Part shown: positions 1 through 7,572 of the stretch, one piece after another
Layout of the letters: each line of letters starts with the position of its first letter
Position numbering within the stretch: the first letter of the stretch is position 1
Origin: Muribaculaceae bacterium
GTDB taxonomy: Bacteria; Pseudomonadota; Alphaproteobacteria; Rs-D84
NCBI GenBank assembly: GCA_023665245.1
Contig: JAMPEH010000103.1
Location: 1 to 7,572, forward strand
Direction: 5' to 3'
DNA length: 7,572 nt
Translations under genes and position numbers: made by a program
The notes under the pieces: generated by a model
What the model was told of the DNA's origin: nothing
The model's database searches: none
What the model saw: only the letters and a program-made list of their open reading frames with translations

Positions 1-3000
1 CCGCGTGTGGGTCTGGGGCGACAACTCCAAGGGCCAGCTGGCGCTGGACCCCAATCTGGCCGGGAACCAGTATATCGACCACCCGGTCCAGGTCACCAAC
101 TTCTATACCTATGACCCCCAGAACGCCGAGAGCAACACCACGCCGCAGACGGCGCTGGACGGCGGCCCGCTGACCTTCACCGCCGTGGCCGCGGGCAAGG
201 ACTTCTCCCTGGCGCTGGATGTGGACGGTCACGTCTGGGCCTGGGGCAACAACTACGACAACAGCGGCATCCAGAACGACACCCACAAGCTCAACCAGCT
301 GGGCCGGGGCGCCGACAACTCCTACAAGGGCTATCAGCCCATGCGGGTGCTCATGCGTGTCAAGAAGATCGGCACCCTGGGCGACGAGATGATCGACAAG
401 GAGTATGCCTACAGCCCGCCTGGAACGGGTGATACCATCTATCAGAACTATCGCGAGCGCGACGCTATCGTGGCCATCGCCGCCGGTGAGGACTTCGGCG
501 TGGCTCTGTCGCTGAGCGGCTTTGTGTATACCTGGGGCAGCAACTCCCACGGGCAGCTGGGTCTGGCCGACAAGAAGGTGGCTACCAGCAGCTACGCCAA
601 GTACGTGGGCAAGGGCAAGTCCCCGTCTAAGACCAGCCATATGCAGGAGGCTGTGAGTCTGGCCGCCGGTGGGCAGTCCGCCGGTGTGCTCTTCGCCAAC
701 GGTACGCTGTTTACCTACGGCGACAATACGTACGGCCAGCTGGGCGACGGCAGCGTCAATGCCCACTACTCCGCCGTGCGCGTTCAGGGCGGCGAGGGCA
801 GCCTCTGGTCCAACACCAGCGGCGGCTATGACGCCAGCCGTCCCGGACTGAATCCCAACGACGAAAATGACTTCGACTTCAATAAGGTGGTGGCCGTCGC
901 CATGGGCGAGGGGCACACCGCCGCTATCGCGCTGAACGTCAAGATGAACAGCAAGGACGTCACCGTGAAAGACTTTACTGTGTCCCCGGGCCTCTACGGC
1001 TGGGGCCGCAACGACTACCAGCAGCTGGGTGACGGCGTCACCCAAACGCCGCCTACCCAGACTGAGGACGGCGTGGAATACTTCGCCTCGCCCATGCGGA
1101 TGATCGCCGCGGACGACGCTGTCGACGGTACGCCCGGGTATGTTTACGCCGGGGCTCGCCAGCTGGCCGCCGGCTATCACGCCACGTTGGCGCAGGTGGA
1201 GAATCAGACCATCAAGGGCGACGGCTCGAATTTCGACGCCGTACAGCTTCTGGCCTGGGGCGATAACGCCAAGGGCCAGTTGGGCAACTACGCCCTGAGC
1301 CGCGGTCCGGTGAAGAGCGGCTCTTACGTTGACTACGACAACACTGTGGCCCGCGAGGTGCTCTATGGCTCGCAGGTCATTGACGATACCTATCATTGGA
1401 TGCAAAAGGTGTCCACCATGTCCGTGGGCGGGGACTTCATCGTCTTTGCCCGGGAGACGGGCACGGTATTTGCCTCGGGCGCGAACGACAAGGGCCAGCT
1501 GGGTGACTATACCCCGGTCGACTCGGAGTACCCCGTGGTGGTGGGCACGCTGGGTTATGAGACCCTTACCGTCAAGGGGTATACCGACACCAACCCCGCC
1601 CTCCGGGACCTGAAGCCCCAGGTGGTTTTGGTGGAGGATGAGAAGCTCCTCTTTGATTTGAACAACATCGGTTACTTCGTGGACCTGGGCTTCAATCTGC
1701 TTTGCAACAAGCCCGAGGAGAAGGTGGATGTGACCGGGCTGGAATTCATCTCCCTGGATGAGAGCATCACCGCTTATAACGCGGCGGCGTCCTCTGCCGG
1801 GGAAATGGTGTTTGGTCCCCAGGACCCGGCCAACGTGAAGTATGGCGACACCTTCATCCAGATCTACCAGAAGGATACGGGCCGGACCCTGCTGCTGCGG
1901 GTGAAGGTCATCCCCAAGAACTCCGGCTTCAACACCGCGCCCATGGTGGCCGCCGGGAAGGACCATGTCATCGCGCTGAAGGCGGATGGCTCCATCTGGG
2001 CCTGGGGCAGCAATGCCAGCGGTCAGTTGGGCGACACTACCTTCGTGGACCGGGCCTACCCGGTGGAGGTCAAGGACGAGAAGGGCTATCCCTTTACCAA
2101 CGGCGTTTCCGTGGCCGCCGGCGACAACTTCTCCGTGGTCCTGCGGGACGCGGACGGCGATCTCTCCACCACCGCGGACCGGGAGGTCTATGTGGTGGGC
2201 GGGCTCAGCTCCATCACCACCAACCTGGTCCGGCTCCTCAGCGACGAGGAGATGACCCAGCTGCGCCGCGCCAATGAGCCTATGGTCATGTACATGGGTA
2301 AGCAGGGCACCGGCGGCAGCGCTGTGCTCAAGCCCTTCTCCTTCCCCAACGACAACAGTGGCGATTGGGTGGGCTGGAACGAGGCGGGTATTTTGTACCG
2401 CGCGGTGGAGTATCGGGACGCCAACGGCAAGGCTGTTACGGACAGCCGGGCGGGCCGTCACCACACCTTCACCATCAGCCGCAGCAACGGCAACACCACT
2501 GTCTCTGAGAGTTACCTCTATGACGAGGCCAGCGCTCAGGCCATGCGCGACGCGGGCTATGAGGTCTACTATCTGGCCTACTATGTCTATTACAACGAGG
2601 TGGGCGAGGACTGCGGCATTTGGGTGGATATTCCCGAGAACTGCCCCAATCCCCACGACCCCCATACCAGCGAGACCATGCAGCGCGAGCGTAAGACGGT
2701 GGAAGTGAACCACATCGCGGTGATGGATTATATGCCCCGGCCCACCGAGGCGGTGGAGACGGTCAAGGACGGCCGTGTCCAGTCCATCCGCTATACGCTG
2801 GGCGACACCACCTATGTCTACGATACGGTCTACTATGACGAAGATAGCGGCGCCACCTTCCTGGTGACCCAGGACTTCGCCAACCAGGAGATCAAGAGCA
2901 CCACCTACGCTGAGGTCATGGCCAACGAGTGGAATACCTGGGGCTGGAGCTGCGCGATGTTCCTCATCGACGGCACGGCGCCGGGCAATGTGGACGGGCG

Positions 3001-6000
3001 TATGCGGGTGTTCGCGAAGAACTGGAAGAAGGGCACCAAGGATTACTTCAGCGGCATGCTCAGCTGCGGCACCTGCGGTCTGCAGGACTATAACCCCGCG
3101 GACACCATTACCCCGGTGGTCTGCGGTGATCCCAGCTGCACCGATGTGGGCCAGAACTTCTTTACCATGATCTATGAGGACGCCGAGAACATCTGGGCCA
3201 AGTATCCCAGCCAGCGCGACAAGGTGGATTGGCACCAGCTGCCCGAGACGGAGCACGCTTACCGTATCTGGCGGTGCCAGTCGGGCCACGTGTGGATCAT
3301 CCCCTACGATGGCGGCGAGGACATCCCCACCCCTGAGGTCAAGCGTCTGGGTCAGGCGGTGCTGGTGGACAATCCCGACTTTGATCCCAGCCGTCCCGAG
3401 GATGCCCGGCTGAATCCCCGCCAGATCACCACCGAGGAGCCCATCACCAATATCATTGATGTGGCCGCGGGCGCGGATCATATGCTGGCCCTTACTGTGG
3501 ACGGGCATGTCTACGCCGCGGGCGCCAACACCGAAGGCGAGCTGGGCCAGGGCAGCACCGAGGCCGTAGGCTATGCCGCGCTGGTCAAGGGCTACAAGGG
3601 CAAGGGCTATCTGGAGCACGTTGTGGATGTGGCCGCGGGCGAGCAGTTCTCCGTGGCGCTGATGGACAACGGCACGGTGTATACCTGGGGTATCAACGAC
3701 AAGGGCCAGCTGGGCAACGAGCTGGTGCCCAGCGAGGACATTTTCCGGGACGATGGCCAGGGCGGCCAGGTCCTGGTGAATCCCAACCACACTACCACTC
3801 CCGTGCTGGTCAACAGCGGCCAGTACGGTCTGGACAGCGAGGCCCAGTTCCGGGTGCTCTCGGGCGTGTACGCCATCTCCGCTGGCCGCCGCCATGTGGT
3901 GGCTGCCGCGCGGGAGAATACCTGGAACAGCGACACCGCCAGCTATGACCGCACCTCCGCCGTCTTTGGCTGGGGCGACAATAACTACGGCCAGCTGGGT
4001 AATATCGCCGGATTCAACTGGAACGCCTATGCCAACGGCGGTCTGGGTGGGTACTCTATGGCCGACGGCACCACCTTTACCGGCGCCGCCACCCGGAACA
4101 TGGATGTCCACGACGTGACGGCTGTGTCCGCCGGTGGGGAGTTCACCCTCATCCGTACCCTGCGCGCGGACGACGCGGGGGTAAAGCGGGCCTATCTGGT
4201 GGGCTTTGGCCGCAACAATATGCGTCAGCTCAGCGACGCTTGCACCAACGACGCGGGCGAGCTGGCGATGTACAAGTCGACGCCTACGGACATCGTGCCC
4301 GGCGAGTGGGTGCGGGTGAAGCCCGAGGCTACGTGGCTGGACGATACGTCCATCATCTCCGCGGGCAACCAGTTCGGCGTCGCTATGATGGAAAATGGCC
4401 GGGTGGTCACCTGGGGCGATAACTCCCGGGGCCAGCTGGGCCTTGCCGCTATCGGCGAGGAGGGCGCCAGCGAGGATACCCGCGGCGAGCCTTACTTCGC
4501 CGGTCAGCATGAAGCGGATATGGTGGAGTTCTCCTTCGCCGGGACCAACGTCAAGGCGGGCGCTGACTCCAGCTTTGGCGAGGTCACCTTGCTGTGGACG
4601 GAGACCGACGCGGAGGCGGCGACGATCAACACCACCGCCGCCAAGCGCTATACTTACGGCGGCTTCAACCTCATCCGCGCCAGTGTGGAGACCAGCACCA
4701 TTGATATGAATACGGCCTACCCCGATGGATACACCTTTATCGCCACCGACGACAGTGTGGTCAAGGTGTTCCAGCGGGGCGATGGCGCTTGGGTGATGAA
4801 GAGCGCCGGATACACCTATTCTCACTTCCAGAAGCTGGGCACCACCTCGGTGGCCGCGGTGGACAGCAAGGGCAACGTGATCTCGGTGTTCCTGGTGCGT
4901 ATCCAGGGCTATAAGGACAACGATCCCACCAAGACTTATGTGGCAACGCCTATGGTGGTGGGGACCCCCTACGGTGCCATCGCCCTGAAGGCCAACGGCG
5001 AGATCTACCTCTGGGGCCGCTTCAACGCCCGGGGTTACGACAGCGACATCACCGGCAAGCCCAGCAAGGTCACCGAGGACTATCTAAATCCCGTGCCCGT
5101 GATGACGGTGCGGGCGGTGCAGTTCAACGAGCCTACCAAGATCAGTCTGCCGGGGAACGTAGTGGCGACCCAGATGGCTGTGGGCGCTTACTATGATGAG
5201 GATGCCAAGGACTACTTCAGCCATGTGGTGGTCCTGGGCAGTGACGGCGATGTCTACATGTGGGGCGACAACTCCTACGGCCAGACCGGCTTCTATGAGG
5301 GTGTGGATGTCTACTACAAGACCATCGTTTACAACCTCACCCAGCACGTGGAAGGCCAGCCGGGCGCCGAGAACCAGCCCATGATGAAGGATATTACCCG
5401 CAAGGCGCTCCAGCAGTTCACTGGCTACTATGCCTCCACGGCCAGCAAGGACCAGAGTGAGTTTACGACCTTGCTGCTCAACACCAGCTTCGTCAGCCTC
5501 AATGACCACCTGGTCCAGCGCGCGGCCAACGGCCAGTGGGACGCCTATTACCACGATGACTTGGGCAAGATCAACACCACCGACGGCGGTGTGTTCCCCA
5601 AGAACTACGACCGCAACAACGACGGCGAGATCATCAATCAGATCCCCTGGCTGGAGAGCTTCTCCGGCGCCGCCAGCGAGCGCACCCGCATCGTCTCTGT
5701 GGCCGCCGGCGACCGGCATACCCTGCTGCTGGACAGCAAGGGCAACGTCTGGGCCTTCGGCGACAACGCCAACGGCCAGCTGGGACAGGGCGACACCAAC
5801 GAGCTTTACTATCCCGAGAACGACACCCAGCACGTCAACGCCCAGTGGACCATTCGCGACGTGCGGACCTACCGCAACCATGTGCTCTACACCCCGGTGA
5901 AGGTGGTGCAGGGCGTCTCCGCCAGCGACGACGCGTACCTGTCCCGCATCGTTCAGATCGACGCGGGCAGCAACTACTCCCTGGCCCTCCGGGCTGACGG

Positions 6001-7572
6001 CGTGGTCTTTGCCTGGGGCGGCAACGAGAGGGGCCAGCTGGGCATTGTAGCTACTGGCAACGTGACGGTGCCCTCCGAGGTCAGCCGGGGCGATGACCAG
6101 AGCCTGAGCGACTACTACTTTAAGAACGCTGTGGAGCTGGATGCCGGGCGGGACCACACTATGGCCATCGCCGTGGGCTTCAAGGCGGAGGCTGCTGAGG
6201 ACGCCGACTTGGCCGAGAAGATCACCACCCGGGCCTACACCTGGGGCTCCAACCAGTATGGCAAGCTGGGCCAGGGCAAGGTGCGCGCTGAGCGCGCCGC
6301 CGATCTGAATGTGGCCGAGTCCGGCGTGACGGATGACAATTATCTGGTCTACTCCACCAATCCCAGTCTGGTGCGGGAGCGCTACACCGCCAGCGTGCTG
6401 GTGGACGGCACCGGCATCCACAAGGCTGACGACCCCGCTACGCCCGAGGACGAGAGCGAGGAGTGGGATGTGGAGCCCGTGTATGAGGACCGCCTGGCTT
6501 GGCGGCCCCTGGAGCGGGTGCGTCAGATCTCCGCCAGCAGCGACTACTCCATGGTCCAGGTGGCCGATACCCTCACGGTGGTGGAGCGCCACCACCAGGA
6601 GGCGGACAAGGTCCTGAGCCCGGATGAGGCGAAGGACCTGGGTGTGGCAGGTACGACCCAGTGGGCCGGCTCCAGCCACCCGGCCTATATGGGCACGGAA
6701 TATGTGGATTCTCTGGTCTGGTCCTTCGGCCGCAATGACCACGGCCAGCTGGGCCTGGGCGAGAAGATCGGTACCGAGCAGCTGATCGTCCCCGAGGATA
6801 CGACCTATCCTCACAAGATGCTCAAAGGCGGCACCGTGTCCAAGGTGGAGATCGTGGGCGGTGAGGAGCTCACCGAGTTCGTCCGCGAGACCCTCTACCT
6901 GGGCGATGGCTACACCACCTATCACCATGTGCTGGAGGACGGCACGGTGTGGTTCTCCGGCTCCAATTCCTATCACGAGGGCGCGGACTATACCACCGTG
7001 GAGCGTAACGCCCTGACCCAGACGGGCACGGAGACCTATTACAGCCTGGTCATCCACGAGGCGCAGGTGTGGGACACCAAGAGCTCCGCGTTTACCTGGC
7101 CCACCAAGTCGGGGAGCACCTGGACTTGGCCGCCTACGTACACCACCACCGAGCTGAAGATGCCCCGGTCCATCACCATCTATGAGGACCAGCGGCTCTA
7201 CATTACCCCCGATGGGGCCAACGGTCTCCACGAGGCCTTCAGCAGCACCTTCAACCTCATCGAGGACGCCTTCGAGCGGCAGCTGCCCGAGGACGCGGTG
7301 GTCACCTATACCTCCAGCGATGAGAATATCGCCACCTTTGTCTACGACACGGTCCGGGGCAAGTGGTATCTGCGGCCCACCGGCGTGGCCTATGGCCGGG
7401 TGATCATCACCGTCAACAACATCCACAATAACTACCGGGGCGACTATGAGGTCATCGTCCTGCCCACCGAGAGCGTGGGTGACGGTCTGCCTGTGGCTTC
7501 GGTCACCGTCAAGGCCGCTGAGAACGCCACCATCGCCCTCCAGGCCAACGGCACGGTCTGGATGTGGGGCCG
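1..7572 (+). CDS. Giant multi-propeller RCC1-repeat protein with Ig-like domains, interior fragment (both ends missing)
   Basis: One uninterrupted frame runs from the codon at base 2 to the codon ending at 7570 (2,523 codons), open at both edges, so the full protein is larger than 2,500 residues. About 23 RCC1-type units are visible, each centred on WGxNxxGQLG preceded by a strand such as VAAGxxFSxAL and a DGxV turn. They group in sevens, separated by Big_2-like segments, with a cysteine-rich insert in the second group. No catalytic motif is recognisable. Eukaryotic RCC1 is a single seven-bladed Ran exchange factor of about 400-500 residues; this protein is several times longer and has no reason to share that role. 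In bacteria, RCC1 plus Big_2 architectures are typical of predicted secreted or cell-surface proteins, so adhesion or ligand binding is a reasonable but unproven inference. The start codon, signal peptide and any cell-wall anchor lie outside the window. The reading frame and family are certain; the function is not. Confidence 0.96.
2..1576 (+). repeat. RCC1 propeller 1, units 1-7 (may begin upstream of the window)
   Basis: Seven RCC1-type units are visible. The Trp-Gly (or substitute) positions are near base 14 (unit 1, WGDNSKGQLA, cut by the window edge), 245 (unit 2, WGNN with an expanded loop before NQLG), 533 (unit 3, WGSNSHGQLG), 716 (unit 4, YGDNTYGQLG), 1001 (unit 5, WGRNDYQQLG), 1256 (unit 6, WGDNAKGQLG) and 1475 (unit 7, SGANDKGQLG, Trp replaced by Ser). 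Most are preceded by an AAG-type strand, for example VAAGKDFSLAL before unit 2 and IAAGEDFGVAL before unit 3. Spacing varies from about 60 to 95 residues because loops between strands differ greatly. Seven units equal one complete RCC1 propeller, but additional blades upstream cannot be excluded. Confidence 0.9.
1577..1936 (+). other. Ig-like (Big_2-type) spacer domain 1
   Basis: About 120 residues without any RCC1 motif separate unit 7 from unit 8. The segment contains alternating hydrophobic strands (PQVVLVEDEKLLFDL near 1617-1661), then ISLDESITAYN near 1748, and ends in a strand, TLLLRVKVIP, leading into the next propeller. The layout of a SLDES-type turn followed by a closing strand and a short linker resembles bacterial Ig-like group 2 domains. 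The match is weak at sequence level, and another beta-sandwich fold is possible. It contains one of the few cysteines of the window outside the propeller 2 insert (codon at 1703). Confidence 0.45.
1937..2224 (+). repeat. RCC1 propeller 2, first part: units 8 and 9
   Basis: Unit 8 is a near-perfect RCC1 blade: PMVAAGKDHVIALKADG, then WAWGSNASGQLGD with the Trp-Gly at 2003. Unit 9 starts equally well (VSVAAGDNFSVVL near 2108) but then departs from consensus. An expanded DADGDLSTTADR turn replaces the usual DG, the Trp-Gly becomes VVGG near 2195, and there is no GQLG. The chain then enters the long cysteine-rich insert rather than the next blade. Unit 9 is best read as a blade whose outer half has been remodelled to carry the insert. 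Confidence 0.85.
2225..3442 (+). other. About 406-residue non-RCC1 insert in propeller 2, cysteine-rich, unknown fold
   Basis: This stretch, still in the same frame, has no RCC1 motif and no domain I can name. Its first third has a short likely helix (DEEMTQLRRAN near 2249) and beta-like segments (AGILYRAVEYRDANGKAV near 2390). The middle is very rich in Tyr (EVYYLAYYVYYNEVG near 2563). A second pair of strands follows (VQSIRYTLGDTTYVYDTVYY near 2778). The last third carries FLIDGTAPGNVDGRMRVF near 2963, the zinc-ribbon-like cysteine set, and then WRCQSGHVWIIPYDGG near 3269. Eight of the ten cysteines I count in the window sit here, at codons 2612, 2642, 2951, 3065, 3074, 3122, 3137 and 3275. 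It sits between units 9 and 10 and may form a separate domain projecting from the propeller. Ligand recognition is a guess. Confidence 0.6.
3065..3139 (+). other. Zinc-ribbon-like cysteine cluster (CX2C-X15-CX4C)
   Basis: The residues CGTCG (3065-3079) and CGDPSC (3122-3139) form two cysteine pairs 15 residues apart. Paired cysteines on Gly-containing turns, the first written C-x-x-C-G, are typical of zinc knuckles, although CX4C is less common than CX2C. In an exported protein the same cysteines could instead form disulfides. The rest of the protein is nearly cysteine-free, so the cluster is unlikely to be chance. A nearby Cys and His (WRCQSGH, 3269-3289) may belong to the same site. Confidence 0.45.
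3443..4606 (+). repeat. RCC1 propeller 2, second part: units 10-14 and a half unit 15
   Basis: RCC1 repeats resume directly after the insert. Unit 10 reads VAAGADHMLALTVDGHV then AAGANTEGELG, with Trp replaced by Ala at 3518. Unit 11 has WGINDKGQLG (3686), unit 12 WGDNNYGQLG (3971), unit 13 the degenerate FGRNNMRQLS (4205), and unit 14 WGDNSRGQLG (4412). A final partial unit, VKAGADSSFGEVTLLW (4550-4597), has the first strands but no GQLG half. Counting units 8 to 14 gives seven full blades, and the half unit could supply the strand that closes the ring, as in RCC1-type propellers where the terminal blade is shared between chain ends. Loops are long after unit 11 (about 45 residues) and after unit 12. 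Confidence 0.87.
4622..4942 (+). other. Ig-like (Big_2-type) spacer domain 2
   Basis: About 107 residues without RCC1 motifs. They include FIATDDSVVKVFQRGDG near 4736-4786, followed by a Gly-Thr turn and strand (LGTTSVAAVDSKGNV near 4835) and a closing strand (FLVRIQGY). The order, a DDSVVKV element followed by GTTSVAAVD, matches the core pattern of bacterial Ig-like group 2 domains (S/D-xx-V-A-x-V, then G-x-A/T-x-I/V). It joins propeller 2 to propeller 3 through a roughly 10-residue linker. I am more confident here than for the first spacer. Confidence 0.6.
4943..6991 (+). repeat. RCC1 propeller 3, units 16-22
   Basis: Seven units are seen. Unit 16 has LWGRFNARGYD (Trp at 5012, GQLG lost), unit 17 WGDNSYGQTG (5261), unit 18 FGDNANGQLG (5756), unit 19 WGGNERGQLG (6014), unit 20 WGSNQYGKLG (6242), unit 21 FGRNDHGQLG (6725) and unit 22 the degenerate SGSNSYHEG (about 6956). 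The AAG strand is clear in unit 18 (VSVAAGDRHTLLL) and unit 19 (IDAGSNYSLAL). Two large loops are present: about 140 residues between units 17 and 18, and about 140 residues between units 20 and 21 (6275-6700), the latter split around the unit 21 strand ISASSDYSMV and containing an acidic run (DDPATPEDESEEWD). The count of seven equals a full propeller. Confidence 0.9.
5609..5644 (+). other. EF-hand/dockerin-like Asp/Asn loop in the unit 17-18 insert
   Basis: The residues DRNNDGEIINQI place Asp, Asn and Asp at loop positions 1, 3 and 5, Gly at 6 and Ile at 8, as in EF-hand and dockerin calcium loops. Position 12, normally Glu or Asp, is Ile here, so calcium binding would need another ligand, perhaps the Glu three residues later. 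It lies near the end of the roughly 140-residue insert between units 17 and 18, whose middle (5395-5540) may be helical (ITRKALQQF and similar). There is a single copy, so this is not a true dockerin. Confidence 0.3.
6992..7153 (+). other. Thr/Ser/Trp-rich linker after propeller 3
   Basis: About 54 residues with no RCC1 motif. The last part is low in complexity and rich in Thr, Ser, Trp and Pro (FTWPTKSGSTWTWPPTYTTT, 7091-7150). It probably acts as an extended spacer between the third propeller and the Ig-like domain that follows. No equivalent stretch precedes the first or second Ig-like spacer. Confidence 0.5.
7154..7474 (+). other. Ig-like (Big_2-type) spacer domain 3
   Basis: About 107 residues, the clearest Ig-like segment in the window. 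A first strand (RSITIYEDQRLYI) is followed by a helical-looking stretch (FSSTFNLIEDAFERQLPED). The group 2 signature comes next: VVTYTSSDENIATFVYD near 7299-7349, a KWYLRPTG strand and turn, and GRVIITVNN. The closing strand is DYEVIVLP. The S-S-D-x-x-I-A-T element followed by G-x-V-I-I-T-V is the classic Big_2 pattern. It leads into the first blade of a further propeller. Confidence 0.7.
7490..7572 (+). repeat. RCC1 propeller 4, first unit (truncated by the window edge)
   Basis: The last 27 codons read as the start of a new RCC1 blade: a strand, then ATIALQANGTV and WMWG, the Trp-Gly falling at 7565-7570. The GQLG half lies beyond the window. The position directly after an Ig-like domain matches the starts of propellers 2 and 3, so at least a fourth propeller probably follows downstream. 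Confidence 0.8.

Noticed and set aside
2150..2185. DADGDLSTTADR in unit 9 as a calcium-binding loop
   Set aside because: Gly falls at position 4 rather than 6 and the ligand spacing does not match an EF-hand; it is better explained as an expanded version of the DG turn of an RCC1 blade.
2932..2953. EWNTWGWS inside the cysteine-rich insert as a further RCC1 blade
   Set aside because: Only the Trp-Gly resembles a blade; there is no AAG strand or DG turn before it and no NxxGQLG after it.
669..7403. Several short open frames (60-156 codons) on both strands, such as 2274-2708 + and 5430-5900 +
   Set aside because: They are shadow frames of GC-rich coding DNA, rich in Pro, Arg, Ser and Thr with no motifs, and each overlaps RCC1, Ig-like or insert sequence in the real frame.
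5084..7426. Large minus-strand open frame (780 codons)
   Set aside because: It lies in antisense codon register with a frame full of conserved RCC1 motifs, and its openness follows from the absence of sense TTA/CTA/TCA codons. No recognisable domain, and it begins at a GTG codon (7424-7426) inside a well-supported gene.
1..7572. A Ran-type nucleotide exchange factor or a eukaryotic origin
   Set aside because: RCC1 repeats occur widely in bacterial proteins. The size, multiple propellers, Ig-like spacers and intron-free 7.5 kb frame do not fit eukaryotic RCC1, which is a single propeller.
1..7572. Promoters, terminators, RNA genes or mobile elements within the window
   Set aside because: The coding frame is continuous throughout and I saw no insertion-like boundary, tRNA/rRNA-like segment or CRISPR-like spacing; the repeated DNA is explained by the protein repeats.

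Overview
The entire 7,572-base window is the interior of one very large protein-coding gene on the + strand. The frame whose codons begin at base 2 (cgc, gtg, tgg...) reads through to base 7570 as 2,523 consecutive sense codons. I found no in-frame stop, no frameshift, and no gene start or end inside the window. The N-terminus, signal peptide, promoter, ribosome binding site, C-terminus and terminator must all lie outside. No second gene, RNA gene, mobile element, CRISPR array or intergenic stretch is visible, and the other open frames look like shadows of this gene.

The protein is built from RCC1-type beta-propeller repeats, recognised by the recurring pattern AAGxxxSxAL-xxDGxVxxWGxNxxGQLG. 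I count about 23 units (numbered 1 to 23 here), several degenerate. They fall into blocks of about seven, the usual blade number of an RCC1 propeller, separated by segments resembling bacterial Ig-like (Big_2-type) domains. The order is: propeller 1 (2-1576, units 1-7), Ig-like 1 (1577-1936), propeller 2 (1937-4606, units 8-14 plus a half unit, interrupted by a roughly 400-residue insert at 2225-3442), Ig-like 2 (4622-4942), propeller 3 (4943-6991, units 16-22), a Thr/Trp-rich linker, Ig-like 3 (7154-7474), and the first blade of propeller 4 (7490 to the edge).

The most unusual part is the insert in propeller 2. It holds 8 of the 10 cysteines found in the window, including a zinc-ribbon-like CX2C-X15-CX4C set. 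A second, smaller insert in propeller 3 carries an EF-hand-like Asp/Asn loop.

The DNA is GC-rich (about 60% by eye), with strong preference for codons such as GGC, GCC, CTG, AAG and GAG, intron-free over 7.5 kb, and the protein has bacterial Ig-like domains. This suggests a bacterium, and my best guess is a high-GC gut clostridium (Oscillospiraceae-like); that placement is inference from style, not a marker gene. Giant RCC1/Big_2 proteins of this kind are usually predicted to be secreted or surface-attached. The function is unknown and the Ran-exchange role of eukaryotic RCC1 should not be transferred to it.
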